64,000 nt of DNA from Zeus faber (GCA_960531495.1 OY482852.1:26773621-26837620); one strand, 5' to 3'; counted from the stretch's first letter, positions 34,619 to 48,407 are shown. A program made the numbers and translations. The notes: a model not told the origin generated them from the sequence alone.

Positions 34619-36920
34619 GTAAGATAGTGAGGCGACTCTCCCCTTGAAGTTATCTTCAGCATGTTTTCTTAAATTCGCCACTTGTAATAAAAAAAAAGAT
34701 GAGAGACATTGTAACAGGTATTGCTTTCACGTTTACCAGCCAACTTGAGATGTATATTCCATTATCAAAAAAGACAAACTAACCTTTGTTAGACATAATT
34801 AACTGAAGAAACATGGGTATATGAGCTCGAAATCCAGGCCAATAGATTTTTTGGGAGTGACTGATGAATGTTTGCCATTAATTTCCTTGCTCTCCTGTCC
34901 CTTTAACCACCTGGGGCCTTCTAGGGGCGATGGATAACATCTCAGCGGGATTTTGTTGACCTTGCAAAGAGAACATATTGCTTTTAGCCAGCTAACCCAT
35001 AACCGTCGCAACACTTTTGTCACGATCCAATTCAGATCAGCAATTAAACATTGACTTTTTTTTTTCCTTTTTGTTTTTCTTGGAGTGGAGCAAATTCAGC
35101 ACTCGAATGGCCAGTTAGATGAGGTGTGAGACCAGGTTATTTTGGCTTTTTGTTCACATATCGTCTTTCATGCTGGAGTTGGCTTGAGCCCACTCAGCCT
35201 ATTCATAGCTCTCGAGAATTTTAACCCTATGATAAACAGAAGGGGTCAGGCAAGGGGTGGAGTATTAATGAACACGGATTAATCCCAAACAGGAGACAGG
35301 GATTTGGGCGGCCTAGAAAATGGAAAAAAAAGGAAGAAAGGAAAAAAAACTCTTCTCCTGTGGATTCAGTTTTTATTTCATCTCTCCTAATTCCTGTCCT
35401 ACATTCTAATTTGGGCTCTCTTACAAAGTTCAGATTGATCGTGCACTGCTTGAGTATTAATTTGCGTTTCACCTTGCCTTTTGTGTCTTCTTTGGACCAA
35501 ATCGTTGTCTGTTGTTAATCAAAATAACAATAATAACATTCAAAACAAAAGTTGATCTCAATGAAGAGTTCTAAAAATAAGAAGATGAAAATGACTAAAT
35601 ACATTTTGATAAACTTTTCCATATGCCACATATGCCAGTATGGATCTCATGTGTCATGGCCTATATCATATCATCTTGATAACAACTAATTATTAACAAA
35701 TAAATAATAAATTGCTGTATTATCTAGAAAAACACTAATTTTTAATCCTCAATCACCAACTATTAGCAATTTACATGATTTGCCATGATTCTCATAGGAG
35801 TTCATCATGGTTGCTTGATATCCTTTACAGTTTGGGCATCCATACTCTAAGCCAATTTTTGTATTTTGTAGCCACAAATGGAATATAATTAACAGTGTGT
35901 TCAGTCCGCTGATAGATAACAATAACTAACATAACAAGCTTAGATGATGTTTTTTTCATCCGTAGTTCCTGGTCAAATTAGACATTATGCGTTGTGGTTA
36001 ATATGTATATCAGGGGTGTAGGGTGTGGATGAGTGTAAAATCGCATCAATCAGCAAGCTCATCTGTACCGTTTGACTCATTGTCATTCATAGTCATTCTT
36101 ATGAAATAGCACAAGGCTTGGGGTTTTCTTCCACGAGGACTAACTCTCAGAATGAGGAAGCTTTGTCACTATGGCCCCTGAGCCAGTGGTTATCAAGCCG
36201 ATCAGAATTGTTTTAAGGAATCACTGGGCTTATGATGTTGTCGCTTAGAGTGTGATTCTTTGTTATTATGCCTCCTTAACGTAGTGAGTGAGGCGTATGA
36301 CCATTCTTTTGTTAACAAATTATTAACATCAAAACTCTGGGGATGATTTGTAGGTCCCGACTGGAAAATGATCACATTGACTATACGACTATACGAGTAT
36401 AATATTTGTAATGTTATAATAAATCCAGTGGCAAACCATAAGTTCAAAACTGCTAATGAAGTTCAGACTGCTGTAGATCTAAGCTACATACATACTGTTA
36501 CATAATATTGCATGTCAGCATCAAGAACCACTTGTGTATGACAACCGTGGCACAGCTTTTGAATGATATCCGCAGCCTTTGTTTCTGTGTGGGGTAGTGA
36601 TTTTGCCGGGGGAAATCGATCACACCAACAACTCTGGGAAATCCACCAATATTCATGAAGGTGGCATGGTTTCTAATCGTTTAGTCGTAGGAAAATGATT
36701 TGTGGTGCTGTAGGGACCTGCAATGACTGACAGATTGCTATGCTGACGGATGTCTACAATGGGCCCAAATCATCACTGTTACATTGTGACAGTTGTGCAT
36801 CGTATCAAACTATTCAGTATATTTGAACCAGGTCAAAACATCCCTACGTTCTCTAAAAACATGTGCTGTCAATAAAGCCAAGATCAACATGATGTCAGTC
36901 AGATAACCTTTTATATCCAC

Positions 36921-37337
36921 TTGGCATCTAGTAATATCAAAATTGATGTGTTGATGTCCACGCCTGCTCTTATGCTGTCTTTGCCTCATCCAGTGGCAGG
37001 ATGTCTTCATATCTTGTTCAATTTTAAAGCTTTTAGAGATATGCCCCTTGACATTTGGGTTGTTCTCCATGAGCTTATCCATCACGGTTTTCTTTGGAAG
37101 ATGATGAAAGATAACCCATCGGACCAAATTCCTTTTTTCTTTACTCGGGGGGTTGTGCTCCTAACACCAGGTTCTGTGACTTTGCCAGTGGCCTTAGATG
37201 CCAAGGATCAGACTGGCAATACATTCCAGCTTTCTGAAGCTCATGACAGTTTCTTTAGGCTGTCTCACAGAGGTGCTGATTCAAAAAGGTGTTATATTAG
37301 AGCTTGTACTTTTATGACCTCTGAGTCTCAGATGTAG
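36921..37337 (+). other. unassigned 138-codon open frame in intron 2
   Basis: A frame without low complexity. The opposite strand is also partly open (36810-37127). Not recognised. On the - strand just beyond the inserted MITE (about 38930-38975) there is a V-Y-P-S-E-I-A-E-L-F-K-V-S-K-G-M-V-S-K stretch that looks like a transposase helix-turn-helix, so the whole 36.7-39.0 kb region may be an old DNA transposon on the - strand split by the later insertion. This is inference. Confidence 0.3.
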
Positions 37338-37547
37338 ATGTCGCAGATGTACTTTTTCCATGTTTGACATATTCAGGTACTCCTCACTTAACGGCTGAGT
37401 TCCGTTCCTACAACCAGGTTGTTAAGCGAATTGGTCAATAAGTAGGACCCGTGTTATTTCACGGTAAGGGGGCGTTGCCATTGTGAACGCTAGTTTAGTG
37501 AATATTGACAGACTGTGGGAACGAGACTGAGAAGGGTGATAAGATGA

Positions 37548-37720
37548 GATGTATATAGTGTATATAGTGTATATAGCATATACAGTGTATAGAGTATATA
37601 TCGTGTATATCGTGTATATATAGTATATATAGTGTATACAGTGTATATAGTGTAGAGTAGAGAAGGGTGATAAGATGAGATGTATATAGTATATATAATG
37701 TATATAGTATATACAGTATA
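37548..37720 (+). repeat. TATATAGTG-type minisatellite
   Basis: Repeated GTGTATATAGTGTATATAG units with variants, including a duplicated AGAAGGGTGATAAGATGAGA block. The array resumes at 38668 after the LINE. Confidence 0.85.
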
Positions 37721-38667
37721 GATTCAAGATTCAAGATTGAAGAGGTTTATTCATCACATACATATACATACTTTCATACATATATGCAGTGAAATGTAAT
37801 GCAAGGCACCCAGTGATTACACACAATATGTCCTAGACAGAACACAATAGCTACCTAAGAAAATGTCTTTCTACTAGACCAACTGATTCCTAAAACGTAA
37901 TACAGTAAGTCGAATACTTAAAGAATAAAATAAAAATATATAGAATAAAATAAAATTTTATAAAATAAAATGGAATAGATAAAGGGAATAGGCCTACGTA
38001 TATGGGATAGACTTATGTATATGGGATAGGCAATTATGTAAATACAGATATGTGCATTAAAGTGGCATGTGAATGTGAATAAAGTGAGGTAGTTATTGTG
38101 GGATAATACGGCACAGTATACAACAGTACGGCGCAGCAATACGGTAACACCGAACAACCCTGAACAGTGACACAGTATGCGGTACAGTATGCTACATACA
38201 GTACAGAAGGTAGTGGAGCCTATGTGTGTGGCTCAGTGAGGACCCCTGGTGAGGTCAGCATTGACAGTTCTAATGGCTTGCGGGAAAAAACTCCGTCTCA
38301 GTCTCTCTGTTCTCGCTGTGTGACTGCGGAGGCGCTTGCCTGACCGCAGCAGCTGAAACAGTCCGTTGTTGGGGTGATGAGGATCCTTCATGATCCTGCG
38401 GGCCCTGCTAACTACATCTCCTGGTGTATAAGTCCTGCAGGGAGGGGAGGGTAGTTCCAGTGGTACGTTCAGCTGAACGCACCACCCTCTGCAGGGCCCG
38501 CCTGCCCTGAGCAGTACAGTTCCCAAACAAGGCCGTGATGTTGCCTGTCAGGATGCTCTCCACTGCTCCAGAGTAGAAGGACTTGAGGATCCTCACCGAG
38601 ACCCGGAATTTCCTCAGCTGCCTGAGGTGGTAAAGACGCTGCCTCGCCATTCTCACCAGAGCGTCTG
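37721..38667 (-). mobile_element. LINE 3' end, copy 3 (ORF2 C-terminus plus 3' UTR)
   Basis: On the - strand it starts inside ORF2 at about 38667. It shows V-E-S-I-L-T-G-N-I-T, an F-G-N-C then R-R-A-L-Q-R-V-V block and T-L-P-S-L-Q-D-L-Y, shifts frame near 38420, and continues with H-P-N-N-G-L-F-Q-L-L-R-S-G-K and S-F-F-P-Q-A-I-R to a stop at about 38233. The 3' UTR and the TTGAATCTTGAATC tail match copies 1 and 2. It is a CR1/L2/jockey-type ORF2 C-terminus. Confidence 0.9.
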
Positions 38668-40701
38668 TATATATGTATATATAGTATATATAGTGTAGAT
38701 AGTGTATATAGTGTATATAGTATATATAGTGTTTATAGTATATATAAGTAAAAATAGTGTATATAGTATATAAAGAGTGATGAGATGCTTGACGCTGAGA
38801 CGCCACGGTATCATATGCAGTGTACAATACAGACTGGTCAGAGAGCTGGTCGTAAGTCCAAACGGTCGTTAAACAGGTAGGTCCTTAAGTGAGGACCACC
38901 TCTTCTGTCATGATCTTTTGAGACCATTCCCTTTGACACCTTAAACAATTCAGCAATTTCTGACGGATACACCTGCTGTTTGGGCACTATTTGGCCTCTT
39001 TGGAACTCTTGCTAGTTAGTTAGTCCATAAACTCCGGACAATAGGGCTGCTCCCTGAACCCGTCAGTCGACTGAGAGTCAGTCAGCATTACAATAACAGG
39101 ATAAAGCAGTTTGAAGCTTACAAAATGAACAGGGATAACATTTCAATTAGGAATTATAAATAAGGAAAATCATAAATATATTTTTATATCTGTGAATCTC
39201 CGCGTCCGGAGGCGGCTCGCCGTGCGCCCCGATCGCCATGCCCCGTTGCCCCAAATCAAACAACTGAAAAATGTGTGGGGACGGGGCACGGAGGAACGGG
39301 GCAGGACTCGAAGACTTTACGCATGGAGAGAGGGTGATCGGGGAGAATGTGTCCCCATTACACACGGTTTCATTCCACACCATTCCATACGCACTTGTCT
39401 TGTTAGTTGGAGAAGGAGACGTAACATCTAAAACAAAAACACACTGTTCTGGCGCACTGATCGCTGCTACCGTGCGCATCGCTACTAGCGCACGCATTGT
39501 TGGTGCTGTTAGAGAGGGAGACAGGTGCGAGAAATGGGTTGCTTCCTAGGCGGCCGACCACCTTGCCAATAGGAAGGGCCAAAGCGTTCTAACCTACAGG
39601 AAATACTCTGTTTGTTTAGGCGAGGGGTGGCGCCTGGGTATCGGATATCGGACATAATATACCATCATCTGATGAATATCTCCCCGTACCGCCACGGTGA
39701 AACGCGCTTGTTGCGCTTGAAGCTGTTTCACTGTGTACACGGCTCAAGTCCTCAATTGACGTAAAAAGCAATCTTTATGCTCATGCGCAACGTCACCAAC
39801 ACGCCCACTCGCTCGCTGTGAATTCTCCGGACAATGACCTGCTCAATTCACACATGGGCTCAATCGTACATTACATGGACTTTGTACAAGGGAGCTGGCA
39901 GGGTAAAGTCTGTTTAATGTCCAGTCCAACGGATTCAGACATTTGCGTTCTCACATACAGCTCCTCCGTGTAATGTCTAGATAAGTTCAGGGCTGCAATG
40001 CATGTGTGAGCCAGCTTTAGTTGGCTCATGTCGGTTTGAAAACGTTTTGAAAGTGTTAATTGTCAGACCTCTTTCATGGCTGACGCATACTTCTTACTGA
40101 CCGTCTAATATGACTCACGATTGCACATGCTCTTGTAATTGTATTTTTAGTTACTTTCAAGTTAAACTTTTTCATATGGTGTTTTTTGTGTGTATCGTTC
40201 AGAGCCATGGCTCATCCCATGCACTTTCGTACTGTAGAAAAGTGACAGCATCCTTAGCGCTGTTGAGCAAGTTGGAAAAGTCATGTATTGACTTTCAGCT
40301 ACTAGTTCACGTTTTTGGTAATTTGCTAACTGTGCCTGATGCAAATACACGCCCCATTATTTCTCATCTGAAAGCCTTTCAGATTCAGTGATACTACAGT
40401 ACTGTATATAGATGTGTTGTGGTGGCAAATGTCACAAAAGAGGTTTGAATAGGTTCATGGATTTACTCATTTTTCCGCACAGTGTTTCCTTTCACCTTTT
40501 GAAAATTTAAAACTAATTAGCCATTCCTGCTTTTTGACTGAGGCCTCTTAGCCATAATAATTACCATTGACCTGGAGGAGAGGGGTCTGCTTGTGTATGT
40601 GTTTTTTTAGATACGGTTTTAGGCTCGAGAAGAGCTTGCTGCAATATGGCAGATTATACTTATTACTATACTTACTATATTATACTTTTATGGTGAGAAT
40701 G

Positions 40702-40738
40702 TACACACACACCCCCACACACACACACACACACACAC
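40702..40738 (+). repeat. (CA)n microsatellite, short
   Basis: CA tract interrupted by a CCCCC run. Confidence 0.9.
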
Positions 40739-43700
40739 CATTACACACATTGAATAATCATAACCCGTTCATGTACTCAATAGTAATAAAAGCTATGAAT
40801 ATTGTACGTAGGCTGTTCGTCAATAACTGGGGTAAATGAGAAGGCCTTGTGGAGCATCTGCATTCTTTTAACCTTTCCTGCTGGAAATTCTACGGCCTCT
40901 TGAGACATATTCGGACAAATTGTTCCGTATAATTAAAGGAGTTCCTGTTTCTATGCTCTATGCAATCCTGGATGAGGACGTCATCAAAATGTTATTCTTC
41001 AAGATTTTGACAAATGGACGGCCACATTTTTTGGTCAATATAATGACTATTACCTCAAGAATTTATGGCAAAATCCACAATGACATCCCAGACGAACATC
41101 AAACCATTTTGCCGGGTATAACATATTTTGCTCCAAAAGGAACGAATAAACAAAATGTGTCTTCAGAAGATGGGACAAGGGTGTACTCTTCCACTCTCTA
41201 CTCTACCTCTACTCTTTAAGGAATTGAGAAGTGGGAATCCACAGTTTTCATCAAAATATTATGTAGAAATATTGCTATTGTTATTCTTTCTTTACTCTGC
41301 TTTTTCTATCTCTTCCGCTCCACCTCTCTTTTAACTCTGATCAGCTTCTAGAAACTCACTGGCCAGTTGTTGTAACCAACCCAGCCAATATGCATCAAGT
41401 TCCCACTAGAGGAATAGTAGCACTTAACACATTTCTTTTAAACTTGAGTAAACAAGTAAATGTGAGTCAAAGGGTCGTGAGATCCATAACCCATTGCAAT
41501 AAAAAAAAAATGATTCCCATTCTTAACACATATGATTCTTATTTCAATTTGTCCATTTTGATTTCTTTACTGAAGGCAGACTCCGCTATAAATTGCTAAA
41601 AAATAATACAATTAACACAAAGGGGGCCAACAAAATGAGGTTCTCATCTTGTCACCACTCTTGAAACAATTGACTTTGTTGACATTTCCCAATTTATAGC
41701 ATAGGCTTTGCTCATCAACCGATTCTCTGGTTGGCGAAGGGTGCTATTGTGCAGTTGCTAAGTGGGCGTCGGCTCAAGAAGATAGAGAAAGAAAAGAAAA
41801 AAGTGACAGGACAGAAAGTCAGAGTTAATTAAATGCTCGTGTTGCTGTGGCGAGGAGGTAACTATGCAACGCAAGGGAATTAAACAGTTGTTGGACAAGA
41901 GGTTTTGTACTCTCCCTGCTAATTCTGCCATGTATAGCTCTAAGCTCATTAAGACCCCTTTTGTCCCATGCATTTGAAACATTGCCAGCAGGCATAAGGT
42001 GTTACTGCCTGATTTGAAGTCACAATTAAGAGACCCAACATTCACTATGAAATGTACATAAAGCTTTTGTCGAGGGGTTGCTAAGATACCATGGGTTCTA
42101 CTTTAATTAACCACTAATAATTATTTTATAATTACTTTATGATCTGATGTACACTGTAGACAGAAGCAGCTCCTTGTGTATTGAGGATGTTGTTTGGGGA
42201 GTTTGGTGTTTTGGGCCAGTTACGATCCATTTTGTTTCATAGTATGCATCTACGATTCTGGTCAGTACAGAGCATCCAGTGGTGTCACAAACAAGTGTGG
42301 AAGTATTTATGGGACTTTTAGCCATATTGTAAACATTTTATGAATTCACTGGGGAAGCGGACTGCTTGAAAAAGCACATTTAATAATTTCTATACTTTTG
42401 TCAATGATCTTTAGAATATGCTAATAAGATTCAATATTTATTTTTATGTATTATTTTATAATTTTTCCATTTGGGTAAAAGGGGCCTAAGCAGCATAGCA
42501 AGCAGACAGTCACAGACAAACAAATAGTTTTGGCTTTGTTGCGTCTGTGTGGCCAGGACAAATGACCGTTGCACCTGAAATACACAATCAAATGAGCCAC
42601 ATATTGATCATAACCAATGATGGAATTTTAATTCATCACAAACGACATAGTTCACCAGTAACTTCGATGTTCAGTTATATGGAGAGAAGAGCTTTAATAC
42701 AAGCTCTCCAGATCAACATGCTGGAACCACCCAAGGTGTTGCCTCATTAGTCTATATTCATTAGCCATACATGGCAGCTTCACATACTAAACCCTTCATG
42801 CTAAAAATACTCCAAGTACGCTGCCCATGTAAGTTTACAGGCTGTAGTTTGCCTTTGATTCTGCAATGTAGGCAGTGCAAAGGAAACCAGCTCAACAAAT
42901 CTGCACATTAATCTGCAACTGTTGGAGAATCGGATTATTTCCAGTACAAACCCTGAGCATATGTAAAATAGATGTCAAATCAAATTATCTGTGTTTCCGT
43001 GCGCATTTTTTTTATTTATTTTTCAACTGTGCCAAAGAAAATTAATCTTTAAAGGATTATAAGAGCAACAGTCATTTCAGTCAAAATACTGTGAGGACTT
43101 GAGAAGGCAAGTAAAATGTTGTGGAATCCATCCCATATGACTGCATTTTAACTACTTCTACACGAGAGGCTTTTGGTAAGTATGTAAAAGCACAGAAGCA
43201 TAATATGACAATGTGCTTGGAATTATTTTAGATTAATTTGATTAATGAGTGTTTCAATAAACGTGTGGCTGGAAGGTAGAAAGCAGAAAAAGAGTCTCTC
43301 TTTGTGAAATACAAGGAAGAGACCTTGTGAAATACTGTATATGTTGAAGTTCTCTGATACCTGTGTCGACCCCCTTTCAAGAATTTGTGGCCCAAATCCC
43401 AAGTCTCAAAGCAGTTTGAGTAGTAATACTCCTGGTGTTTTTGGCTCAAAATCAGCAATATATTTTAACTCATAGGAAGATTTAAGTTGGGCTTAAACAA
43501 AAAAAACTGTTTAAATTGGCACGCCATGAAATTGTCTGTGTTGGGTGGATTACACTACAGGTCTCAGAGTCATATATTTCTCCAAAGTATGCCCTCTTCT
43601 GACTGATTGATTTGGGTCTTTTTCTCATGAATGTTCATCCATATCGACGGTTGACTGACCACAAATAGCTATGCTTGTTTATCAACATCACTGCCGGCAG

Positions 43701-43750
43701 CTGCCTTTCGCTTCTTGCAGGTGCCTTGCAGACCTTCAGGGTAATGCTTT

Positions 43751-44472
43751 GGTCACACCGGTGGTGACGGGGCTGCAGCGTGAAGCCGAGCAGCTCTCTC
43801 CTCTTCGCCGTGCGGTCACACCACCGGCGACGGGGCTTCTGTGCACCTGGACTTTGTGGGCGTGTCGGCTCAAAATCCACTGGTTGTTGTGGCCGCATCA
43901 AACATTTCAAACCTCTTTCCATATATAATATAAATTATATAGATAGGACAGTGTCTACTTATGTTTTTTTAAAATGGTGTGATTTGTTTACTTGGCAAAT
44001 TAAATAACCCCTTGAAAAAATTACGTAAATAATCTTCTAATCATGCCATCCCTCTCTAAAAATATAGAATTGTCCTTGTTGAAGAAACATAAAATTATAT
44101 GTTCCTTATTTTATCAATAGTTTAAGGTACGTTTTTCATTTCAAATAATGGGAACAATGCAGTAGTCAGAGCTTCCATTTTCCAAGGACTAGCACCATTG
44201 AGAGCGTATCTCCCCTCCTATTGCCCTTCGCCCAACGCTCGGCGCTGCTCATTCGCACAAAGTTGAAACTTGCTCAACTTTCCTTGTCGCCGTGAAGACG
44301 TGAGCTCGTCGTCGGGCGTCGCTCTGCCCCCTGCAGCTGGATGAAGCCGAGCTCCGTTTGAAATGCTTTGCAGCCTGTCGCTTTGCAGCCTGTCGCTTTG
44401 CAGCCTGTCGCTTTGCAGCCTGTCGCTTTGCAGCCTGTCGCTTTGCAGCGCCCCGTCGCCGGCGGAGTGATC
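43751..44472. mobile_element. GC-rich inverted-repeat element (non-autonomous DNA transposon?)
   Basis: Left end GGTCACACCGGTGGTGACGG then GGCTGCAGCG. Right end reversed reads GATCACTCCGCCGGCGACGG then GGCGCTGCAA. A second copy of the left motif (GGTCACACCACCGGCGACGG) lies at 43815. The interior is AT-rich and the ends are CpG-rich. Coding capacity is absent. The superfamily is not identified. Confidence 0.6.
44366..44449 (+). repeat. 15-base tandem repeat
   Basis: Five exact copies of CTTTGCAGCCTGTCG and a partial sixth, just inside the right end of the inverted-repeat element. On the - strand the frame reads K-R-Q-A-A repeats, which is not evidence of a gene. Confidence 0.97.
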
Positions 44473-45115
44473 CTACCTGTCTTTTATATGCATGAAGCAA
44501 AAACATAAAATTGTGTTTCCTGTTAAGTGCCAGCTGAATAAATTATGAAATATGACAAAAAGTAAAGAAAAAAGAGAGCTCTTAAAAAAAAGAGTTAGTA
44601 TGTGTGTGAGCATTAATGCACCTGTCATGCCTTGAAGACACCAATCACAATCACAACTAGGTGAACTAGACAGTAATAAATTATTAAATATAAGAGAACA
44701 TTTTATAAAATGTGCAAATAATGAATGCAATGGAATAAATATTGGCATTCCAGAGTCTAATTGATAAACCAGTTGAATTGTTGTTAGCTCATCATTTGGG
44801 TGGGGTGGACTGCTTCACATTTTTGTCCTGTAGGGCAATCACAGCAGGGCAGTGGCATGTTGGCCGGTGCTGACTGAAAAACTGTAAACTTGTTTGTCAC
44901 CAGAAAAGGGACAAAAGTGTCCTTTTGCCGCCTGCCTGTCTACCTGTCTGTCTGTTTCAATTTTGACTCTCAGACCCTGGGAGAAAGCAAGGGAATGTCA
45001 AGGTTATATTTTCAACTTGGTTATTCAGATGCACCACCGCTATCTCGAACAATTCACAAATAACAATAAGAAAATAATGGGAAGTAAGTAACACACTTGC
45101 GTAAACTTGCAGAAG

Positions 45116-45116
<1 letters not shown>

Positions 45117-45176
<60 letters not shown>
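45117..45176 (+). repeat. (CA)n microsatellite
   Basis: About 30 uninterrupted CA units. Confidence 0.98.
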
Positions 45177-45177
<1 letters not shown>

Positions 45178-45626
45178 CACAAATTTAGGCATCAGGGGAT
45201 ATTTTACCCTGAATGTGTTGCACTGACACTTACAATCTCAGTCCCCCCTCGAGTCTACTTTCCATTTTCAGGCCTGAAATCAATTGGATGCTTATCCTCT
45301 TCCCACAAAGCCCTCTCTGTCTGCTGACGGTGGGGAGAAAGGCTTATCTGTGTGGGCCAGCCTTTGCCCCTCACTGAGAGATGTCTAGACCTGGCCTTCT
45401 CTCTCTCTCTATTCTCTCTCTCCCTCTAATCGCTGAGCGGCCTCTTCCTCGCTGTCTTTGTGGAGCGAGTGAAGCCAGCCTCCACGGAACATTAACAAGG
45501 TTGTGAACGAAGGGCTATGAGGAGATATTTTTTGAAATATTGCAGAAATGATGGTTCAAAATTATAGAATTCTCGCCCAGAATTGAAAAAAATAAAATTA
45601 TATACAGTATATATATATACACACCG

Positions 45627-45653
45627 CATATTTCTAGGGGGCCTAGAAATATG
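45627..45653. other. 12-bp perfect hairpin
   Basis: CATATTTCTAGG, GGG loop, then its exact reverse complement. Next to a short TATATATA tract. Confidence 0.9.
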
Positions 45654-46281
45654 TGCTATGAGACAGTTTTTATTTTATACACAGCAGCTATGTTGACTTT
45701 ACATACAGGTCATTCTGCCCACGTTAATCCAATGAAAGGCATTTCCAGCTCGTTAATTAGCCGATCACACATATTTTCTCTCAAACACACACATCTCAAA
45801 TGTGTGTGTATATCCCGTCGCAAATCCAGTCTGTATATTCTTCTCCGTCACTGTTTGGCAACGAAAAGCTGAGGGTAATTTGACACGCCATCTCTGTAAT
45901 TTGTTTATCGGACCCTACTCTAAGTCATTATCATGAATTTGATTCATTGGGCCGGGCTAGAGAGGACTGTACTGCAAATGACCCACGGAAAAACCCTCAA
46001 GGACTGGAAGAGGTTGCTTATTTGGTTGGCTTACTCGGGCTATAGCACGCTCCTTGAATACTGAATTATTATTGCATTTAGTCTGAAGTGTAAAATTCCC
46101 GTCCATGAGTGCTTTAAGGTTAAATAAATCTTTGGCAGAAAATATATAAGTGGCAGCAATGTTTTCTTCCTAAATTCATTTAACTGGTTTCCATCCATAT
46201 GGTCAGATTGCTGTTGTAAATAAAGTGCTTTTCTCTAACACTTTTCAATCACGACTTCCCCAGAATTAAACATATGAACCA

Positions 46282-46282
46282 A

Positions 46283-46372
<90 letters not shown>

Positions 46373-46378
46373 GCACGC
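46282..46378 (+). repeat. (CA)n microsatellite
   Basis: CA tract with one AAAC interruption, ending in CGCACGCACGCG. Confidence 0.97.
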
Positions 46379-48407
46379 GTGCACACACTTTCTGCCATAC
46401 TCAGTCATCATGTATCGAAAACAAATCACGTTGGCGATATGCAATCATCTTGATGGCAACGCCGTGCTAACTGAGCCGGAATCGACTTTATGCAAATGAG
46501 GCTGTTAATTCTGTCTTAACAACCAATTACATGCAAGCAGAATGTGGCAGAACCCTGACCCCAAAATGTGGAAGTCAATGTCTCGGCTTTGCGAGCGTTT
46601 CTGCGTTTCAAATTAGGCGAATTGGCGGAGTGTAAAATTGTCCACGAAAAAAACGGCACAAAGGATGAAATTCAAAAAGTTGAAATGAAAGTGGATTCCA
46701 GCCGCACTCTGCCAGTGGACTGGATCCTCTCATGCAACAGTGGCACAGCACGATTTGCCAAAGTGCTTGTGTGTTTGCAGCATTAGATGTACGACCTACA
46801 TCTCCACGTGCAACAGGGAATGTCCATTACTTTTACGATATCCTTTTCAGGGTCGTACACGGTTCACTAACACACAGTGGACTCCTCTGGTTTGATTGTA
46901 TGCCCATGGGCAAGTTCGAAAATAGGAGAGAATGAGAGCAGGGGGGTGTTGGGATGCTTCCTGTTGTGTCTTTAAGGGTATCTCTGCCCGCCTCTGCCTA
47001 CTCACTGGAGCTCGTTGCCGAGAACTCATTCATATTGAATGGTGTCAAATTGAGTGTGGGGTCTACTCTGCATACCGCAAGCTCCCAAATACTTCAAATA
47101 TTTTACGTCATGTCTGGGTGCTTGTGTGCCTTTGTAATGACTCCAATGAAAGACACTTTAACTATCTACAAACACCGGATCCCTATAGAAAAAACATAAC
47201 CCGACCTTACGGGATTTCATCTCTTCGCCATGGCAGTCGGCCAGGTGGTCCTAACCTTGTACAGCATCTTGGATCTTAAATATTATAGATTTTAAGAGCC
47301 ATTCCAGAGTTCCAGATTTCCAGTTAATAGCTGTCTTAGTGGCCGAGCAACCCAATCACTACCAATGCCTCCCGAATTGAAAGATATTTTTCGAAAAAAA
47401 AAAAAAATTTCAAGGCCCGGAACAATAGCTTTGGACTATAATACAGACTGGATGTATGCATTACTTTTTTGGGACCATTGCTTCCCCTCACTGAAAAGCC
47501 AATGTATTTTCACCACTGGGTTTCAGTTAGAACCCTACAATGCCTGTGGTTCATAATGGCGCATGAATTGGCAAACGTTTAGTTCTGTGATTGATTACAC
47601 ATTGAGGATTAAATACGAGTTTCTAAATTTAAAGAACGCCGACTGTAGTCTGTTTTAGCGTAAAATCAGCATTTTTGCTCGTAAAAGTAGCATCTATGTA
47701 TTCAATAATGAGAAAAACATTCTTACCTGGTGGCGACCATCCCACTGAACCAAAAGTGTAACTGGTTTTATCCACGGCACACTAGAACCAGAACACCGCT
47801 GTCCGTCAGAGAGGGGAGAGGGTGCTGTTGCTCTTCTTCATTTGCTGTGCAGATGTGTCAAATGCAACCTTTTCATTTCAACCTCAATGCGGTCCTTTAT
47901 GATGTAGTCACCGTGAAGGGTATTCTGTTCAGTATAATGTTATATAATGAAATATTATAGGGAGAGATTTTATGTAAAAAAAAAAAAAATAGCTCATAGA
48001 ATTCTCTTTGATCTGAGTGGATATAGCCATTAGACAACCCCCTTGACCCATTTTATATCCCACATTGAGTGTTGTTCAAACTCTCCAACTGCGGAGTGAA
48101 CCATTTTCAATGGCACAGAAGATGATTGCTGTCTTTCACTTGGCCAAAACTCAATACTATACAACTACAGTGTGTGTCTTAAACATTACCTCGAGTCGTC
48201 AATAAGCGGTGTAATTCTCTCTCTTTCTCTGCTCTCTCTCTCATTTCTGTTCGCCTTTGGTCTCCAGCCTCTTGAACTCACACCCTCCATCCATTCCTCA
48301 TTGGTCCCGTTGCCCCTGGAAAAGGGCTAAGTGCTTGGTACCTGGCGGTAGTATGTTTCAACTTTGAGCCCCTTCTCTACATGCAAGCTTCTCTACATAT
48401 AACACAA

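Larger units (their letters stand above)
37374..38902. mobile_element. DNA transposon/MITE containing a minisatellite and a nested LINE
   Basis: Left end CAGGTACTCCTCACTTAACG at 37374. Right end, reversed, AGGTGGTCCTCACTTAAGG at 38902. The interior holds arrays of TATATAGTG-type units (about 37548-37720 and 38668-38780) that flank a LINE inserted on the - strand. The right 130 bases match a separate fragment at 53590-53719, where the end is followed by TA, suggesting a Tc1/mariner-type element. Confidence 0.75.

Noticed and set aside
44249-44506. Basic protein with K-R-Q-A-A repeats
   Set aside because: Product of the exact 15-base tandem repeat, whose length is a multiple of three and keeps any frame open. 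No gene context.
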